45,435 bases of DNA, taken from the NCBI GenBank assembly GCA_015068155.1, contig SVLC01000009.1, forward strand, positions 1 through 45,435. Reading direction: 5' to 3'. This DNA comes from Oscillospiraceae bacterium (GTDB lineage: Bacteria > Bacillota > Clostridia > Oscillospirales > Oscillospiraceae). Made by a program: the position numbers and the translations under genes. The first letter of the stretch is position 1. The number at the start of each line of letters is the position of its first letter. Below the pieces are notes generated by a model. The model did no database searches, had not been told where the DNA came from, and saw only the letters and a list, made by a program, of their open reading frames with translations. This document shows positions 1 to 6,676 of the stretch, one piece after another.

Positions 1-1
1 G

Positions 2-337
2 AAGGCCGAGCAGGCTGCCATGGCCGCTATTTCCAGCCCCTTGCTGGAGACCGCTATCAACGGCGCTACCGGCGTGCTGGTGAATGTCACCGGTTCCTCC
101 GAACTGACCTTGGACGATGTGGAGACCGCTGCCGGTATCGTGCAGGAGAACGCCAACCCCGATGCCAACATCATCTTCGGCGCCACCTCCTCCGATGAAC
201 TGGAGGATGAGATGCGGGTTACCGTTATCGCCACCGGTTTTGAGCAGAAGGTCGAGCCTGCCAAGCAGGGCGCCTCTGCCGCTAAGCCCGCCGGCAACGG
301 TGATGTGGACGAGATTTTCAATCTGTTCCGCCGCTAA
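2..337 (+). CDS. ftsZ: Cell division protein FtsZ, C-terminal part (5' end outside window)
   Basis: This is the 3' end of ftsZ, the tubulin-like GTPase that polymerises into the cytokinetic ring. The frame is open from base 2, and the visible 111 codons begin inside the conserved segment AAISSPLLE, followed by the beta-sheet region of the C-terminal tubulin domain (GVLVNVTG, ANIIFGA, RVTVIATGF). A short variable linker rich in Ala, Lys and Pro precedes the terminal peptide DVDEIFNLFRR, which is the conserved motif that binds FtsA, SepF or ZipA-type partners. The GTPase domain lies to the left of the window. A terminator follows 14 bp after the stop. The identification is secure. Confidence 0.95.
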   Translation, partial: KAEQAAMAAISSPLLETAINGATGVLVNVTGSSELTLDDVETAAGIVQENANPDANIIFGATSSDELEDEMRVTVIATGFEQKVEPAKQGASAAKPAGNGDVDEIFNLFRR

Positions 338-351
338 GTAAGGATCCATAG

Positions 352-381
352 CATCCCGGGCTACCTGCCCGGGATGTTTTT
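352..381 (+). terminator. Rho-independent terminator of ftsZ
   Basis: CATCCCGGG and CCCGGGATG pair around a short loop, and a T run follows. It lies 14 bp after the ftsZ stop codon, so it should end the ftsZ transcript ahead of the repeat element. Confidence 0.85.
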
Positions 382-400
382 CCGTGTAAATCACTACGAT

Positions 401-585
401 AAATTGTTGTTTACAGGATAACAGGTGTAGAAAAGCGCGTGTCATCCTGAGGGAGCGAAGCGAGTCGAAGGATCCGTATCCTTTTTGAAAATCTACCTAA
501 AAGGACGGATTCTTCGACTTCGCCGCCCTGGCGGCTTCGCTCAGAATGACATACTCTTTACATTTACCAATATAAACAACAATTA
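401..585. repeat. Dispersed MITE-like repeat, copy 1 (diverged)
   Basis: The outer ends are AAATTGTTGTTTA and TAAACAACAATTA, a 13-bp inverted repeat with one mismatch. Inside lies the core shared with four other places in the window: TGTCATCCTGAG at one side and CTCAGAATGACA at the other, with an inner pair TCGAAGGATCCGT / ACGGATTCTTCGA. A transcript would fold into a long imperfect hairpin. This copy is longer and more diverged than the copies at 13398 and 26136. No open reading frame is present. The final ATGACA of the core could act as a weak -35 for the methyltransferase gene, but this is guesswork. Confidence 0.8.
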
Positions 586-608
586 ACCGTACCAAAGGAA
601 GTGAACCC

Positions 609-1358
609 ATGAACGCCTATCACAATTTAGCAGCCAGCTATGACCGATTGACCAACGATGTGGATTATTCAGCCATTGTTGCCTTTTACGACGCCATTTT
701 GGAAAAAGAGGGCATCAAGCCCAGGACAGCCATTGACCTGGCCTGCGGCACCGGCTCCGTGGCGCTTCTGCTGGCGGAGAAATATCAGCAGGTCCTGGGC
801 GTGGATATGTCGGAGGAAATGCTGACGGTAGCCCAGCAGCGGGCTGTGGAAGCAGGGGTTTATCCCATGTTCATCTGCCAAAAACTGCAGGATCTTCGAC
901 TTCCCAAGGCGGTGGACCTGGCGGTATGCGCCCTGGACGGTTTGGATTATATCCTGGACCCGAAGGATTGCGAAAATGCCATTTGCCGGGTCTATAAGGC
1001 CTTGAATCCCGGCGGCATCTTTATTTTCGATGTGAACACACCGGAAAAACTCCGGGCCATGGACGGCCAGGTGTTCCTGGACGAGGATGAGGATGTTTAC
1101 TGCGTCTGGCGGGGCGAATTTGACGAGCAAACCAATATCTGCTCCTATGGTATGGATCTGTTCCAGCGTCACGGCGATGTATGGCGCCGATCCTTTGAAG
1201 AGCATCAGGAATATGCCTACACCGTAGAGCAACTCACCGAATTTCTAAGATCTGCCGGCTTCACCCACATCTGGGTCTATGCCGACGGCAAACTGGAGTC
1301 TCCCGCGGCAGGGGAGCATCGTATATATTTCAGCGCGAGAAAGGGAAAAATCAAATGA
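609..1358 (+). CDS. Class I SAM-dependent methyltransferase
   Basis: A 249-residue protein with a Rossmann-type methyltransferase fold. Motif I is DLACGTGSV at residues 43-51 and the acidic loop is GVDMSEEML at about 64-72. Later strands such as DLAVCALDGLDYI and NPGGIFIFDVNTPEKL match the post-I and motif III regions of the Methyltransf_11/25 type. The substrate cannot be read from the sequence. An AAAGGAAGTG ribosome site sits just before the ATG. Its last codons overlap the start of hslO in an ATGA arrangement, so the two genes are translationally coupled. Clostridial genomes often place a methyltransferase of this type beside hslO, but no shared function is known to me. Confidence 0.85.
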   Translation: MNAYHNLAASYDRLTNDVDYSAIVAFYDAILEKEGIKPRTAIDLACGTGSVALLLAEKYQQVLGVDMSEEMLTVAQQRAVEAGVYPMFICQKLQDLRLPKAVDLAVCALDGLDYILDPKDCENAICRVYKALNPGGIFIFDVNTPEKLRAMDGQVFLDEDEDVYCVWRGEFDEQTNICSYGMDLFQRHGDVWRRSFEEHQEYAYTVEQLTEFLRSAGFTHIWVYADGKLESPAAGEHRIYFSARKGKIK

Positions 1359-2233
1359 ACGATTATCTTGTAAGAGGCATGACCATGGATGGCTTTGTGA
1401 AGATGGTGGCCATCCGCTCCACCGAACTGGTGAGAAGAGGCTGCGAAATTCAGAAGACCACCCCCAACGCCACCGCGGCCTTTGGCCGCTGCCTGACGGC
1501 GGCATCCATGATGGGTAATATGCAGAAAGTGGAAAACGGCTCCATGACCCTGCAGATCCGGGGCGGTGGTCCCATTGGCACCATCACCGTAGTTTCTGAT
1601 TACGAGGGCAATGTCCGGGGCTGCGTCACCGAGCCCAATGTGCCCCTGATGGAAAAGTACCCGGGCAAGCTGAATGTGGGCGCCACCGTCGGCGTTGATG
1701 GCACCATTACCGTGATCCGTGACCTGCAGATGAAGGAGCCTTATATCGGCTCCGTGCAGCTGGTATCCGGTGAGATCGGCGACGATGTGACCGCCTATTT
1801 TGCCGAGTCCGAGCAGACACCCACCGCCTGCGCCCTGGGCGTGCTGGTGGATACGGATTGCTCTGTGAAGGTGGCCGGCGGTTATTTGATCCAATTGCTG
1901 CCCGGCGCGCCGGATGAAGTGATCGATGCGGTGGAGAAGGGCATTAAGAATGCCGGCGCAGTGACCAAGATGCTGGAAAGCGGCATGACCCCGGAGGAGA
2001 TCCTGACGGAAGTCTGCGGCGATTTGGGTGTGCTGTTCTTTGAGAACGAGCCGGTGTGCTACAAATGCTACTGCAACCGCCATCGTGTGGAGGCGGCGCT
2101 GATCAGCGTAGGCAGGGAAGAGCTGACCGAGATCATGTCCGAGGGTAAGGCGTTCCCGGTGGAATGTCAGTTTTGTGATGCAGTTTACCGCTTCACTCCG
2201 GAAGATATTGCCGATCTGCTGCGGAAAATCTAA
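1355..2233 (+). CDS. hslO: Redox-regulated molecular chaperone Hsp33
   Basis: Hsp33 is a cytosolic holdase that is switched on by oxidation of a zinc-binding four-cysteine centre. The protein has 292 residues, the normal family length. The N-terminal substrate-binding domain includes TPNATAAFGRCLTAASMM near residues 36-53, and the C-terminal redox switch has CYC at residues 238-240 and CQFC at 271-274, so all four zinc ligands are present. There is one additional Cys at 235, close to the switch. The start ATG overlaps the stop of the methyltransferase gene (ATGA). A strong terminator follows the stop codon directly. Confidence in the family is high. Confidence 0.95.
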   Translation: MNDYLVRGMTMDGFVKMVAIRSTELVRRGCEIQKTTPNATAAFGRCLTAASMMGNMQKVENGSMTLQIRGGGPIGTITVVSDYEGNVRGCVTEPNVPLMEKYPGKLNVGATVGVDGTITVIRDLQMKEPYIGSVQLVSGEIGDDVTAYFAESEQTPTACALGVLVDTDCSVKVAGGYLIQLLPGAPDEVIDAVEKGIKNAGAVTKMLESGMTPEEILTEVCGDLGVLFFENEPVCYKCYCNRHRVEAALISVGREELTEIMSEGKAFPVECQFCDAVYRFTPEDIADLLRKI

Positions 2234-2239
2234 GTTTCG

Positions 2240-2292
2240 CCCGGTTTTCCAGGAAAAAACCTGGAAAACCGGGGGGTAAAGTTTTTTATAAA
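2240..2292 (+). terminator. Terminator of the methyltransferase-hslO operon
   Basis: A perfect 14-bp stem (CCCGGTTTTCCAGG with CCTGGAAAACCGGG) with an A-rich loop starts 6 bp after the hslO stop, and T-rich sequence follows after GGGTAAAG. It separates hslO from the tRNA promoter. Confidence 0.85.
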
Positions 2293-2308
2293 AAAGCGAA
2301 AAAAGTTC

Positions 2309-2337
2309 TTGACAAAAGCACCCTTTGTGTGTATAAT
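2309..2337 (+). promoter_or_regulatory. Consensus sigma-A promoter of the tRNA cluster
   Basis: TTGACA at 2309-2314 and TATAAT at 2332-2337 are separated by exactly 17 bp, a perfect match to the housekeeping consensus. It lies about 40 bp before the first tRNA, as expected for a strongly expressed stable-RNA operon. Confidence 0.93.
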
Positions 2338-2376
2338 AATCCACGTCGCTGAGGTGCGGAGCGCTTCGGAGGACAT

Positions 2377-2452
2377 GGGAGCATAGCTCAGCTGGGAGAG
2401 CATCTGCCTTACAAGCAGGAGGTCACAGGTTCGAGCCCTGTTGTTCCCACCA
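2377..2452 (+). tRNA. tRNA-Val (UAC)
   Basis: A full cloverleaf can be drawn. The acceptor GGGAGCA pairs with TGTTCCC, the D stem is GCTC/GAGC, and the anticodon loop is CTTACAA, giving anticodon UAC. The T arm is ACAGG TTCGAGC CCTGT. The 3' CCA is encoded. It is the first gene of a five-tRNA cluster. Confidence 0.95.
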
Positions 2453-2458
2453 AAATAT

Positions 2459-2535
2459 GGCCCTGTGGTGCAGTCGGTTAGCACGCCAGCCTGTCACGCT
2501 GGAGGTCGACGGTTCGAGTCCGTTCGGGGTCGCCA
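2459..2535 (+). tRNA. tRNA-Asp (GUC)
   Basis: The acceptor GGCCCTG pairs with CGGGGTC (including G-U pairs). The anticodon stem CCAGC/GCTGG encloses loop CTGTCAC, so the anticodon is GUC. The discriminator is G, as is usual for tRNA-Asp, and CCA is encoded. It starts 6 bp after tRNA-Val. Confidence 0.95.
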
Positions 2536-2571
2536 TAATGTGTTGTGGAGAGCAATCACTCTCCACGATAT

Positions 2572-2647
2572 GCCTCTGTAGCTCAGTCGGTAGAGCAGTG
2601 GACTGAAAATCCACGTGTCGTTGGTTCGATTCCGACCGGAGGCACCA
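2572..2647 (+). tRNA. tRNA-Phe (GAA)
   Basis: The acceptor GCCTCTG pairs with CGGAGGC. The anticodon stem GTGGA/TCCAC encloses loop CTGAAAA, so the anticodon is GAA. The T arm is GTTGG TTCGATT CCGAC and CCA is encoded. A 36-bp spacer with a small hairpin (GGAGAGCAATCACTCTCC) separates it from tRNA-Asp. Confidence 0.95.
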
Positions 2648-2651
2648 TTAT

Positions 2652-2727
2652 GCGGGTGTAGCTCATCCGGTAGAGCGCCACCTTGCCAAGGTGGAGGTAG
2701 CGAGTTCGAGCCTCGTCACCCGCTCCA
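2652..2727 (+). tRNA. tRNA-Gly (GCC)
   Basis: The acceptor GCGGGTG pairs with CACCCGC. The anticodon stem CCACC/GGTGG encloses loop TTGCCAA, so the anticodon is GCC. The T arm is GCGAG TTCGAGC CTCGT and CCA is encoded. Only 4 bp separate it from tRNA-Phe. Confidence 0.95.
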
Positions 2728-2731
2728 AAAC

Positions 2732-2758
2732 AATTAGGAACGCGTCGCGTTCCTAATT
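2732..2758. other. Perfect hairpin inside the tRNA cluster
   Basis: AATTAGGAACGC and GCGTTCCTAATT form a 12-bp stem with a 3-nt loop, between tRNA-Gly and tRNA-Cys. It is not followed by a T run, so it does not look like a normal terminator. A role in processing the precursor or in lowering tRNA-Cys output is possible, but not shown. Confidence 0.6.
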
Positions 2759-2764
2759 TCATAT

Positions 2765-2839
2765 GGTACTGTAGCCAAGTGGTAAGGCCCCGGTCTGCAA
2801 AACCGTTATTCGCCAGTTCAAATCTGGCCAGTACCTCCA
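2765..2839 (+). tRNA. tRNA-Cys (GCA)
   Basis: The acceptor GGTACTG pairs with CAGTACC, with discriminator T and an encoded CCA. The anticodon loop CTGCAAA gives GCA. The short D arm (GCC AAGTGGTAA GGC) is typical of tRNA-Cys. The terminal anticodon-stem pair is a mismatch (C opposite T), whereas other clostridial tRNA-Cys genes that I recall have a weak G-U pair there. It is the last gene of the cluster. Confidence 0.93.
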
Positions 2840-2877
2840 AAAATAAAAGCACACCGCAAGGTGTGCTTTTATTTTTG
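2840..2877 (+). terminator. Terminator of the tRNA cluster
   Basis: AAAATAAAAGCACACC and GGTGTGCTTTTATTTT pair perfectly around a GCAA tetraloop of the GNRA type, with T-rich sequence at the end. It begins directly after the CCA of tRNA-Cys. Confidence 0.93.
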
Positions 2878-2879
2878 GA

Positions 2880-3010
2880 GAAATTGGACGGCAAGATTTG
2901 AAAAATCAAATGCAGCGCGGATGAGCGCTGCCGGCGAGGGCTTGACCGAGCCGAACCTTTATCTGCGCACATTCCCGTGCGCAGATGCAGACAAATCTGG
3001 CCAGTATATT
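2880..3010. other. Structured intergenic segment with a tRNA-Cys 3' fragment
   Basis: No gene is visible here. The segment holds several stem-loops: ATTTG/CAAAT near 2896-2911, GCAGCGC/GCGCTGC at 2912-2931, and a 10-bp perfect stem ATCTGCGCAC/GTGCGCAGAT at 2961-2986. At 2992-3006 the 15-nt sequence CAAATCTGGCCAGTA repeats the T-loop and acceptor part of tRNA-Cys at 2819-2833. This could be the scar of an element that once used the tRNA as an attachment site, or a decayed partial tRNA copy. Confidence 0.5.
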
Positions 3011-3014
3011 ACAG

Positions 3015-3044
3015 GGACGACCTCTTCGGTCGTCCAAATTTTTT
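3015..3044 (+). terminator. Second terminator downstream of the tRNA cluster
   Basis: GGACGACC and GGTCGTCC form a perfect 8-bp stem with loop TCTTC, followed by AAATTTTTT. It lies immediately before the promoter of the GntR-family gene and shields it from read-through. Confidence 0.88.
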
Positions 3045-3046
3045 AC

Positions 3047-3087
3047 TTGACATTTCAACATAACTGTATATAATAAATATATACAGT
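3047..3087 (+). promoter_or_regulatory. Promoter and palindromic operator of the ytrA-like operon
   Basis: TTGACA at 3047-3052 and TATAAT at 3069-3074 are 16 bp apart. A perfect 10-bp inverted repeat, ACTGTATATA (3063-3072), then 5 bp, then TATATACAGT (3078-3087), covers the -10 box. The adjacent gene encodes a YtrA-type GntR regulator, so the palindrome is very likely its operator, giving autorepression of the regulator and ABC transporter genes. Confidence 0.8.
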
Positions 3088-3105
3088 ATAAACGGAGGCG
3101 ACAGT

Positions 3106-3483
3106 ATGCACGTCTTGATTGATAACAAAAGCGGCGCACCTATCTATGATCAAATCTATTCCCAAATCAAAAGCCAGATCATCAGCGGCGTTTTGCAGGA
3201 GGATGAAATGCTGCCGTCCATTCGGTCTCTTGCCAAGGATTTGAGGATCAGCTTTATCACCACTAAACGGGCCTACGAGGAATTGGAGAAGGAAGGTTTT
3301 ATCTACACCTTGCCCGGTAAGGGCTGCTATGTGGCGCCCAAAAATGTGGAGCTGCTGCGGGAAGAAAATCTAAAAAAGATCGAAGATCACATCGCAAAAA
3401 TAGTAACCCTGGCCAAAACCTGCAATCTCAGTAAGGCTGATGTGCTGGAAATGGTCACTTTCGTCCTGGAGGAAGAAGTATGA
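3106..3483 (+). CDS. GntR-family regulator, YtrA type
   Basis: A 125-residue regulator with an N-terminal winged helix of the GntR type (GAPIYDQIYSQIKSQI, then EMLPSIRSLAKDLRIS and TTKRAYEELEKEGF) and only a short helical C-terminal tail. That short tail is the mark of the YtrA subfamily, which normally represses its own operon of ABC transporter genes in response to cell-envelope stress or antibiotics. The gene overlaps the following ABC ATPase by 4 bp (ATGA). A palindrome over its own -10 box is a probable binding site. The effector is unknown. Confidence 0.9.
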   Translation: MHVLIDNKSGAPIYDQIYSQIKSQIISGVLQEDEMLPSIRSLAKDLRISFITTKRAYEELEKEGFIYTLPGKGCYVAPKNVELLREENLKKIEDHIAKIVTLAKTCNLSKADVLEMVTFVLEEEV

Positions 3484-4322
3484 ATGCACTGGAAATCAAG
3501 AATTTAACGAAATCCTATCCTGGTTTTACCCTGGATAATCTGAATCTTACCCTGCCCAATGGCTGTATTCTGGGCCTTATTGGAGAAAACGGCGCAGGCA
3601 AAAGCACCACCATCAAGCTGATTCTGGACATGATCCATAAAGACAGCGGCACCGTCACCATTTTTGGCAGAGACAACACCGACAATATCCATCTGACCAA
3701 AGAGGACATCGGCGTGGTGCTGGACGAGGTCGGCATTCCTGAGTGTATGACGGTGGAGCAGGTGGGCAAAGTGATGCGCTATACCTTCCGCAACTGGGAT
3801 GAAGGGGAGTTTGTCCGCCTGGTAAAGAAATTAAGTCTGCCGGAGAAGAAACCCTTCAAGGATTTTTCCCGGGGCATGAAGATGAAGCTGGGTATTGCCA
3901 TCGCCCTTTCCCACCATAGCAAACTGTTGATTTTGGACGAAGCTACCTCCGGCCTGGATCCTGTGGTTCGGGATGAGGTGGTGGAGATGTTCAGCGACTT
4001 TACCCGGGATGAAAACCATTCTATTCTGATTTCCTCCCATATCGTCAGCGACCTGGAAAAGCTCTGCGATTATGTGGCATTTCTCCACAAGGGCAAACTT
4101 TTGCTGTGCGAGGAAAAAGATCGACTCCTTGCTGAATATGGTCTGATCCATTGTACATCCCAGCAATTGCAAACACTGCCGCAGGGTGCCGTTTTACGCC
4201 AAAAGACCAATCCCTATGGGGTGGATGCAATGGTATTCAGAAGCGCTGTGCCGTCTGAAATGGCAGTGAGCCCCATCAGCATCGAGGAACTGTTTGTGTT
4301 CATGGTAAAGGAGGCGAAATAA
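3480..4322 (+). CDS. ABC transporter ATP-binding protein (YtrB-like)
   Basis: A 280-residue ABC ATPase. The Walker A motif is GENGAGKS at residues 35-42, the signature is the diverged FSRGMKMKL at 129-137, and Walker B is LLILDE at 149-154, followed by ATSGLD. The FSRGM signature and the C-terminal extension of about 70 residues fit the YtrB-like exporters linked to YtrA regulators. It is coupled to the regulator upstream, and the permease gene starts directly after its stop codon. The substrate is unknown; envelope-active peptides are a reasonable guess from the family. Confidence 0.9.
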   Translation: MNALEIKNLTKSYPGFTLDNLNLTLPNGCILGLIGENGAGKSTTIKLILDMIHKDSGTVTIFGRDNTDNIHLTKEDIGVVLDEVGIPECMTVEQVGKVMRYTFRNWDEGEFVRLVKKLSLPEKKPFKDFSRGMKMKLGIAIALSHHSKLLILDEATSGLDPVVRDEVVEMFSDFTRDENHSILISSHIVSDLEKLCDYVAFLHKGKLLLCEEKDRLLAEYGLIHCTSQQLQTLPQGAVLRQKTNPYGVDAMVFRSAVPSEMAVSPISIEELFVFMVKEAK

Positions 4323-4949
4323 ATGAAAGGTCTGTTGCTGAAAGATTTTTATATGATGAAAAAATACTGCCGGGCATATTTGCTGGTTGCTGTGGTTTTG
4401 ATCGTTACCTCCTTGTTCGCTGAGGAGAATCTGTTTATGACTTTTTATCCCTGCGTGCTGTGTGGCATGATTCCGGTGAATTTGCTGGCTTATGATGAGC
4501 GGAGCCATTGGATGGCCTTTAGCGGCACCTTGCCCTATACCAAAGCCCAGATCGTGTCCGGCAAATATCTGATTGGTCTGCTAACGCAATTGGCGTTGTT
4601 GTTGGCTATTGGCCTGGTTCATGGAATCCACATGGCGATGGATGACAGTTTTGCGCTGCAGGACTATGCGGTGCTGATGCTTTTGATGCTCTGCGTGTCC
4701 ACCATCGCTTCTTCTGTAACGTTGCCGTTTACCTTCAAATTGGGAGTGGAGAAGGGGAGAATTGCCTATTATGTGACGATGGGCCTGGTCATGGCAGCCA
4801 TTGCCACGGTTTCTGTTATTTTTAAATACCAATTACAAAACATGATTCGCGTAGAACTGCCTTTGGTTGTGGTAGCGCTGATCTGTGTCTGCCTGTATGC
4901 TCTTTCCTGGTATCTGTCCATCGTATTCTATCAAAAACGGGAAATTTAA
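4323..4949 (+). CDS. ABC-2 family transporter permease
   Basis: A 208-residue integral membrane protein with about six hydrophobic segments. It begins MKGLLLKDFYMMKKYCR, the typical start of ABC-2 type permeases (PF13346-like), and ends with a basic tail. It starts on the base after the stop codon of the ATPase gene. Together with the ATPase it should form an exporter whose expression is set by the YtrA-like regulator. There is no clear terminator after it. Confidence 0.85.
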   Translation: MKGLLLKDFYMMKKYCRAYLLVAVVLIVTSLFAEENLFMTFYPCVLCGMIPVNLLAYDERSHWMAFSGTLPYTKAQIVSGKYLIGLLTQLALLLAIGLVHGIHMAMDDSFALQDYAVLMLLMLCVSTIASSVTLPFTFKLGVEKGRIAYYVTMGLVMAAIATVSVIFKYQLQNMIRVELPLVVVALICVCLYALSWYLSIVFYQKREI

Positions 4950-4956
4950 CTGCCGG

Positions 4957-4985
4957 TTGCCAAAGGTGGAAACTTATGGTACAAT
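4957..4985 (+). promoter_or_regulatory. Possible promoter with almost no leader
   Basis: TTGCCA (4957-4962) and TACAAT (4980-4985) are 17 bp apart. Transcription would begin near 4992, inside the GGAGGTGA ribosome site of the next gene (4991-4998), so the site may be fortuitous or may give a nearly leaderless mRNA. Confidence 0.35.
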
Positions 4986-5002
4986 ATTCGGGAGGTGATA
5001 CC

Positions 5003-5338
5003 ATGAAATCCAAAATCGCGTTGATTGCTACATTGACCGCGCAGGGAATCTATGCGATTCTTGTTGGGCTGAATTTTCTATGCATTTGGCTGTTTCATAG
5101 GGGCGTACCGTATACCTACCCATTTGCCATTGTCGGCAATGTAATATTGATTATACTTCCCATTGAATTCATTTGCCTGGGCGTAAATTATGTTTGTCAG
5201 ACCCGGGATTTGAAATTACGGCCAAGACCGCCGAAAATGGCCGCCAGAATCCTGATCGCACTGGGCGCCAGTGTATGTATTTCTGTTTTGAAGGTCTTAT
5301 TGTGGCAGTATGGTAACAGCCTGGCCGGTATGGTATAA
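5003..5338 (+). CDS. Small integral membrane protein, function unknown
   Basis: A 111-residue protein with three hydrophobic segments, at about residues 5-30, 40-63 and 82-102. The loop between the last two is basic (RDLKLRPRPPKMAAR). I chose ATG 5003 because GGAGGTGA lies 5 bp before it; an upstream ATG at 4976 has no ribosome site. The next gene starts 15 bp downstream, so the two probably form an operon. I do not recognise the family, and no catalytic motif is visible. Confidence 0.75.
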   Translation: MKSKIALIATLTAQGIYAILVGLNFLCIWLFHRGVPYTYPFAIVGNVILIILPIEFICLGVNYVCQTRDLKLRPRPPKMAARILIALGASVCISVLKVLLWQYGNSLAGMV

Positions 5339-5353
5339 ATAGGAGGCTGCATT

Positions 5354-6259
5354 ATGAAAAACAAAATTAAAAAGATACTCTTTGGAATCCTTGCCGGCAT
5401 CCTGGCAATTTTGCTGATCGCTGTGGTTATTTTAGGCTGGCATTTCCCGGGTTACCTTTCCAAGAAAGAAGCGGTAACCATTGCGCCGAAAGCTGAGTCC
5501 ATCACCATGATGAGTTGCAATCTCCGGTGTCTGACACCGTTGGACCTGGGCAAAAAATCCTGGTTCTACCGGGCCAATCTTCTGGTATCGGATATTGCCG
5601 CCCAGGCGCCCGGCATCATCGGTTTTCAGGAGGCGACCCGGTGGCAGTATGATTATATGGCGGACGTGCTGACGGGCTATGATTCCGTCATTGACTACCG
5701 TGACAACTCCCTGGCCTCCGAAGGCTGCCCCATCTTCTATAATACCGCGCTGTATACCCTGAAGGACAAAGGCTCCTTCTGGCTGTCCGCTACGCCGGAG
5801 GTTATGAGTAAGGATTGGGGCGCGGCCCACTATCGGATCTGCAGCTATGTGATTTTGACCGAGAAGGCATCCGGGAAGGATTTTGTGGTGTTCAACACCC
5901 ATCTGGACCATGTCAGCGACGAAGCCCGGATCAACGGCATTGCCGTGGTGTTGGATAAGATCGCCCAGTTTGGCGGTCTGCCTTCCGTAATCATGGGGGA
6001 CTTCAATGCGTTGGAAGGCTCCGAGACCTATACCAGCGCCATTAAGCATTTTCAGGATGCCCAGTACGCGGCAGAAGCCACCATGGAGGCACATACCTAT
6101 CAAAATTGGGGCAACCCGGAAAGCTACAAACGGCTGGATTACTTTATGATCTCCAAAACCGGTTGGCTTGCCTTGCGGTATGCGGTGGTTCAGCCCATCC
6201 ACGATGGCGTATATGCCAGCGATCACTGTCCCATTGTGCTGGAAATGACATTGACATAA
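5354..6259 (+). CDS. Endonuclease/exonuclease/phosphatase family hydrolase, membrane-anchored
   Basis: A 301-residue protein of the EEP fold (DNase I, sphingomyelinase, inositol phosphatase). An N-terminal hydrophobic segment (about residues 8-30) acts as a signal or anchor, so the catalytic domain should face outward. Family motifs are present in order: MMSCNLRC, GFQEATRWQYDYM (metal-binding Glu), FNTHLDH, IMGDFNA (metal-binding Asp and Asn) and SDHCPIVL (catalytic His near the end). The substrate is not evident; phosphodiesters of lipids or nucleic acids are both possible. A GGAGGC ribosome site precedes the ATG. It is followed by a bidirectional terminator. Confidence 0.88.
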   Translation: MKNKIKKILFGILAGILAILLIAVVILGWHFPGYLSKKEAVTIAPKAESITMMSCNLRCLTPLDLGKKSWFYRANLLVSDIAAQAPGIIGFQEATRWQYDYMADVLTGYDSVIDYRDNSLASEGCPIFYNTALYTLKDKGSFWLSATPEVMSKDWGAAHYRICSYVILTEKASGKDFVVFNTHLDHVSDEARINGIAVVLDKIAQFGGLPSVIMGDFNALEGSETYTSAIKHFQDAQYAAEATMEAHTYQNWGNPESYKRLDYFMISKTGWLALRYAVVQPIHDGVYASDHCPIVLEMTLT

Positions 6260-6262
6260 GTT

Positions 6263-6293
6263 AAGGCCGCGGCGAACAGCCGCGGCCTTCTTG
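6263..6293. terminator. Bidirectional terminator between convergent genes
   Basis: AAGGCCGCGGC and GCCGCGGCCTT form an 11-bp perfect stem with loop GAACA. It lies between the EEP-family gene (plus) and ridA (minus). The trailing T content is modest on the plus strand. Confidence 0.8.
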
Positions 6294-6301
6294 TATATCT
6301 A

Positions 6302-6676
6302 TCAAATGTAAGCGATTACTTCTACTTCCACCAGGCTGCCCTTGGGCAGTTCCTTCACAGCCACACAACTGCGGGAGGGGGCAGAGGTGATGTACTTGCC
6401 GTAAACAGCATTGAAAGCGGCAAAGTCGCTCATGTTGGCCAGGAAGCAGGTGGTCTTGATCACACGATCAAAGCAGGTGCCGGCAGCTTCCAGCACAGCC
6501 TGCAGATTCTGCATGACCCGCTCGGCCTGGAGAGTGATATCGCCTTCCACCATGGCGCCGGTGGCAGGATCCAGGGGGATCTGACCGGAGGTGAAGAGCA
6601 TGTTGTTGAATACAATGGCCTGAGAGTAGGGGCCGATGGCGCCGGGTGCCTTGTCAGTAGCGATTTTGTTAAGCAT
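6302..6676 (-). CDS. ridA: RidA family enamine/imine deaminase
   Basis: A 124-residue protein of the RidA (YjgF/YER057c) family. Signature stretches are APGAIGPYSQAIVFNNMLFTSGQ near the start, VIKTTCFLANMSDFAAFN in the middle and PSRSCVAVKELPKGSLVEVEVIA at the end, including the conserved Arg that binds the substrate carboxylate. RidA hydrolyses reactive enamines released by PLP enzymes such as threonine dehydratase. Its start codon lies inside the end of ilvA (8-bp overlap), so the enzyme that makes the damaging intermediate and the one that removes it are translated together. An AAAGGAGAC ribosome site precedes the ATG. Confidence 0.95.
   Translation of the reverse strand: MLNKIATDKAPGAIGPYSQAIVFNNMLFTSGQIPLDPATGAMVEGDITLQAERVMQNLQAVLEAAGTCFDRVIKTTCFLANMSDFAAFNAVYGKYITSAPSRSCVAVKELPKGSLVEVEVIAYI

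Noticed and set aside
2230..2972. Three minus-strand open frames across the tRNA cluster
   Set aside because: They read the reverse complement of tRNA genes (giving the familiar false peptides such as GLEPST and RFELA), which are common annotation errors.
4957..5003. A promoter dedicated to the 111-aa membrane protein
   Set aside because: Kept only as a low-confidence feature, because the start site would fall inside the ribosome site.
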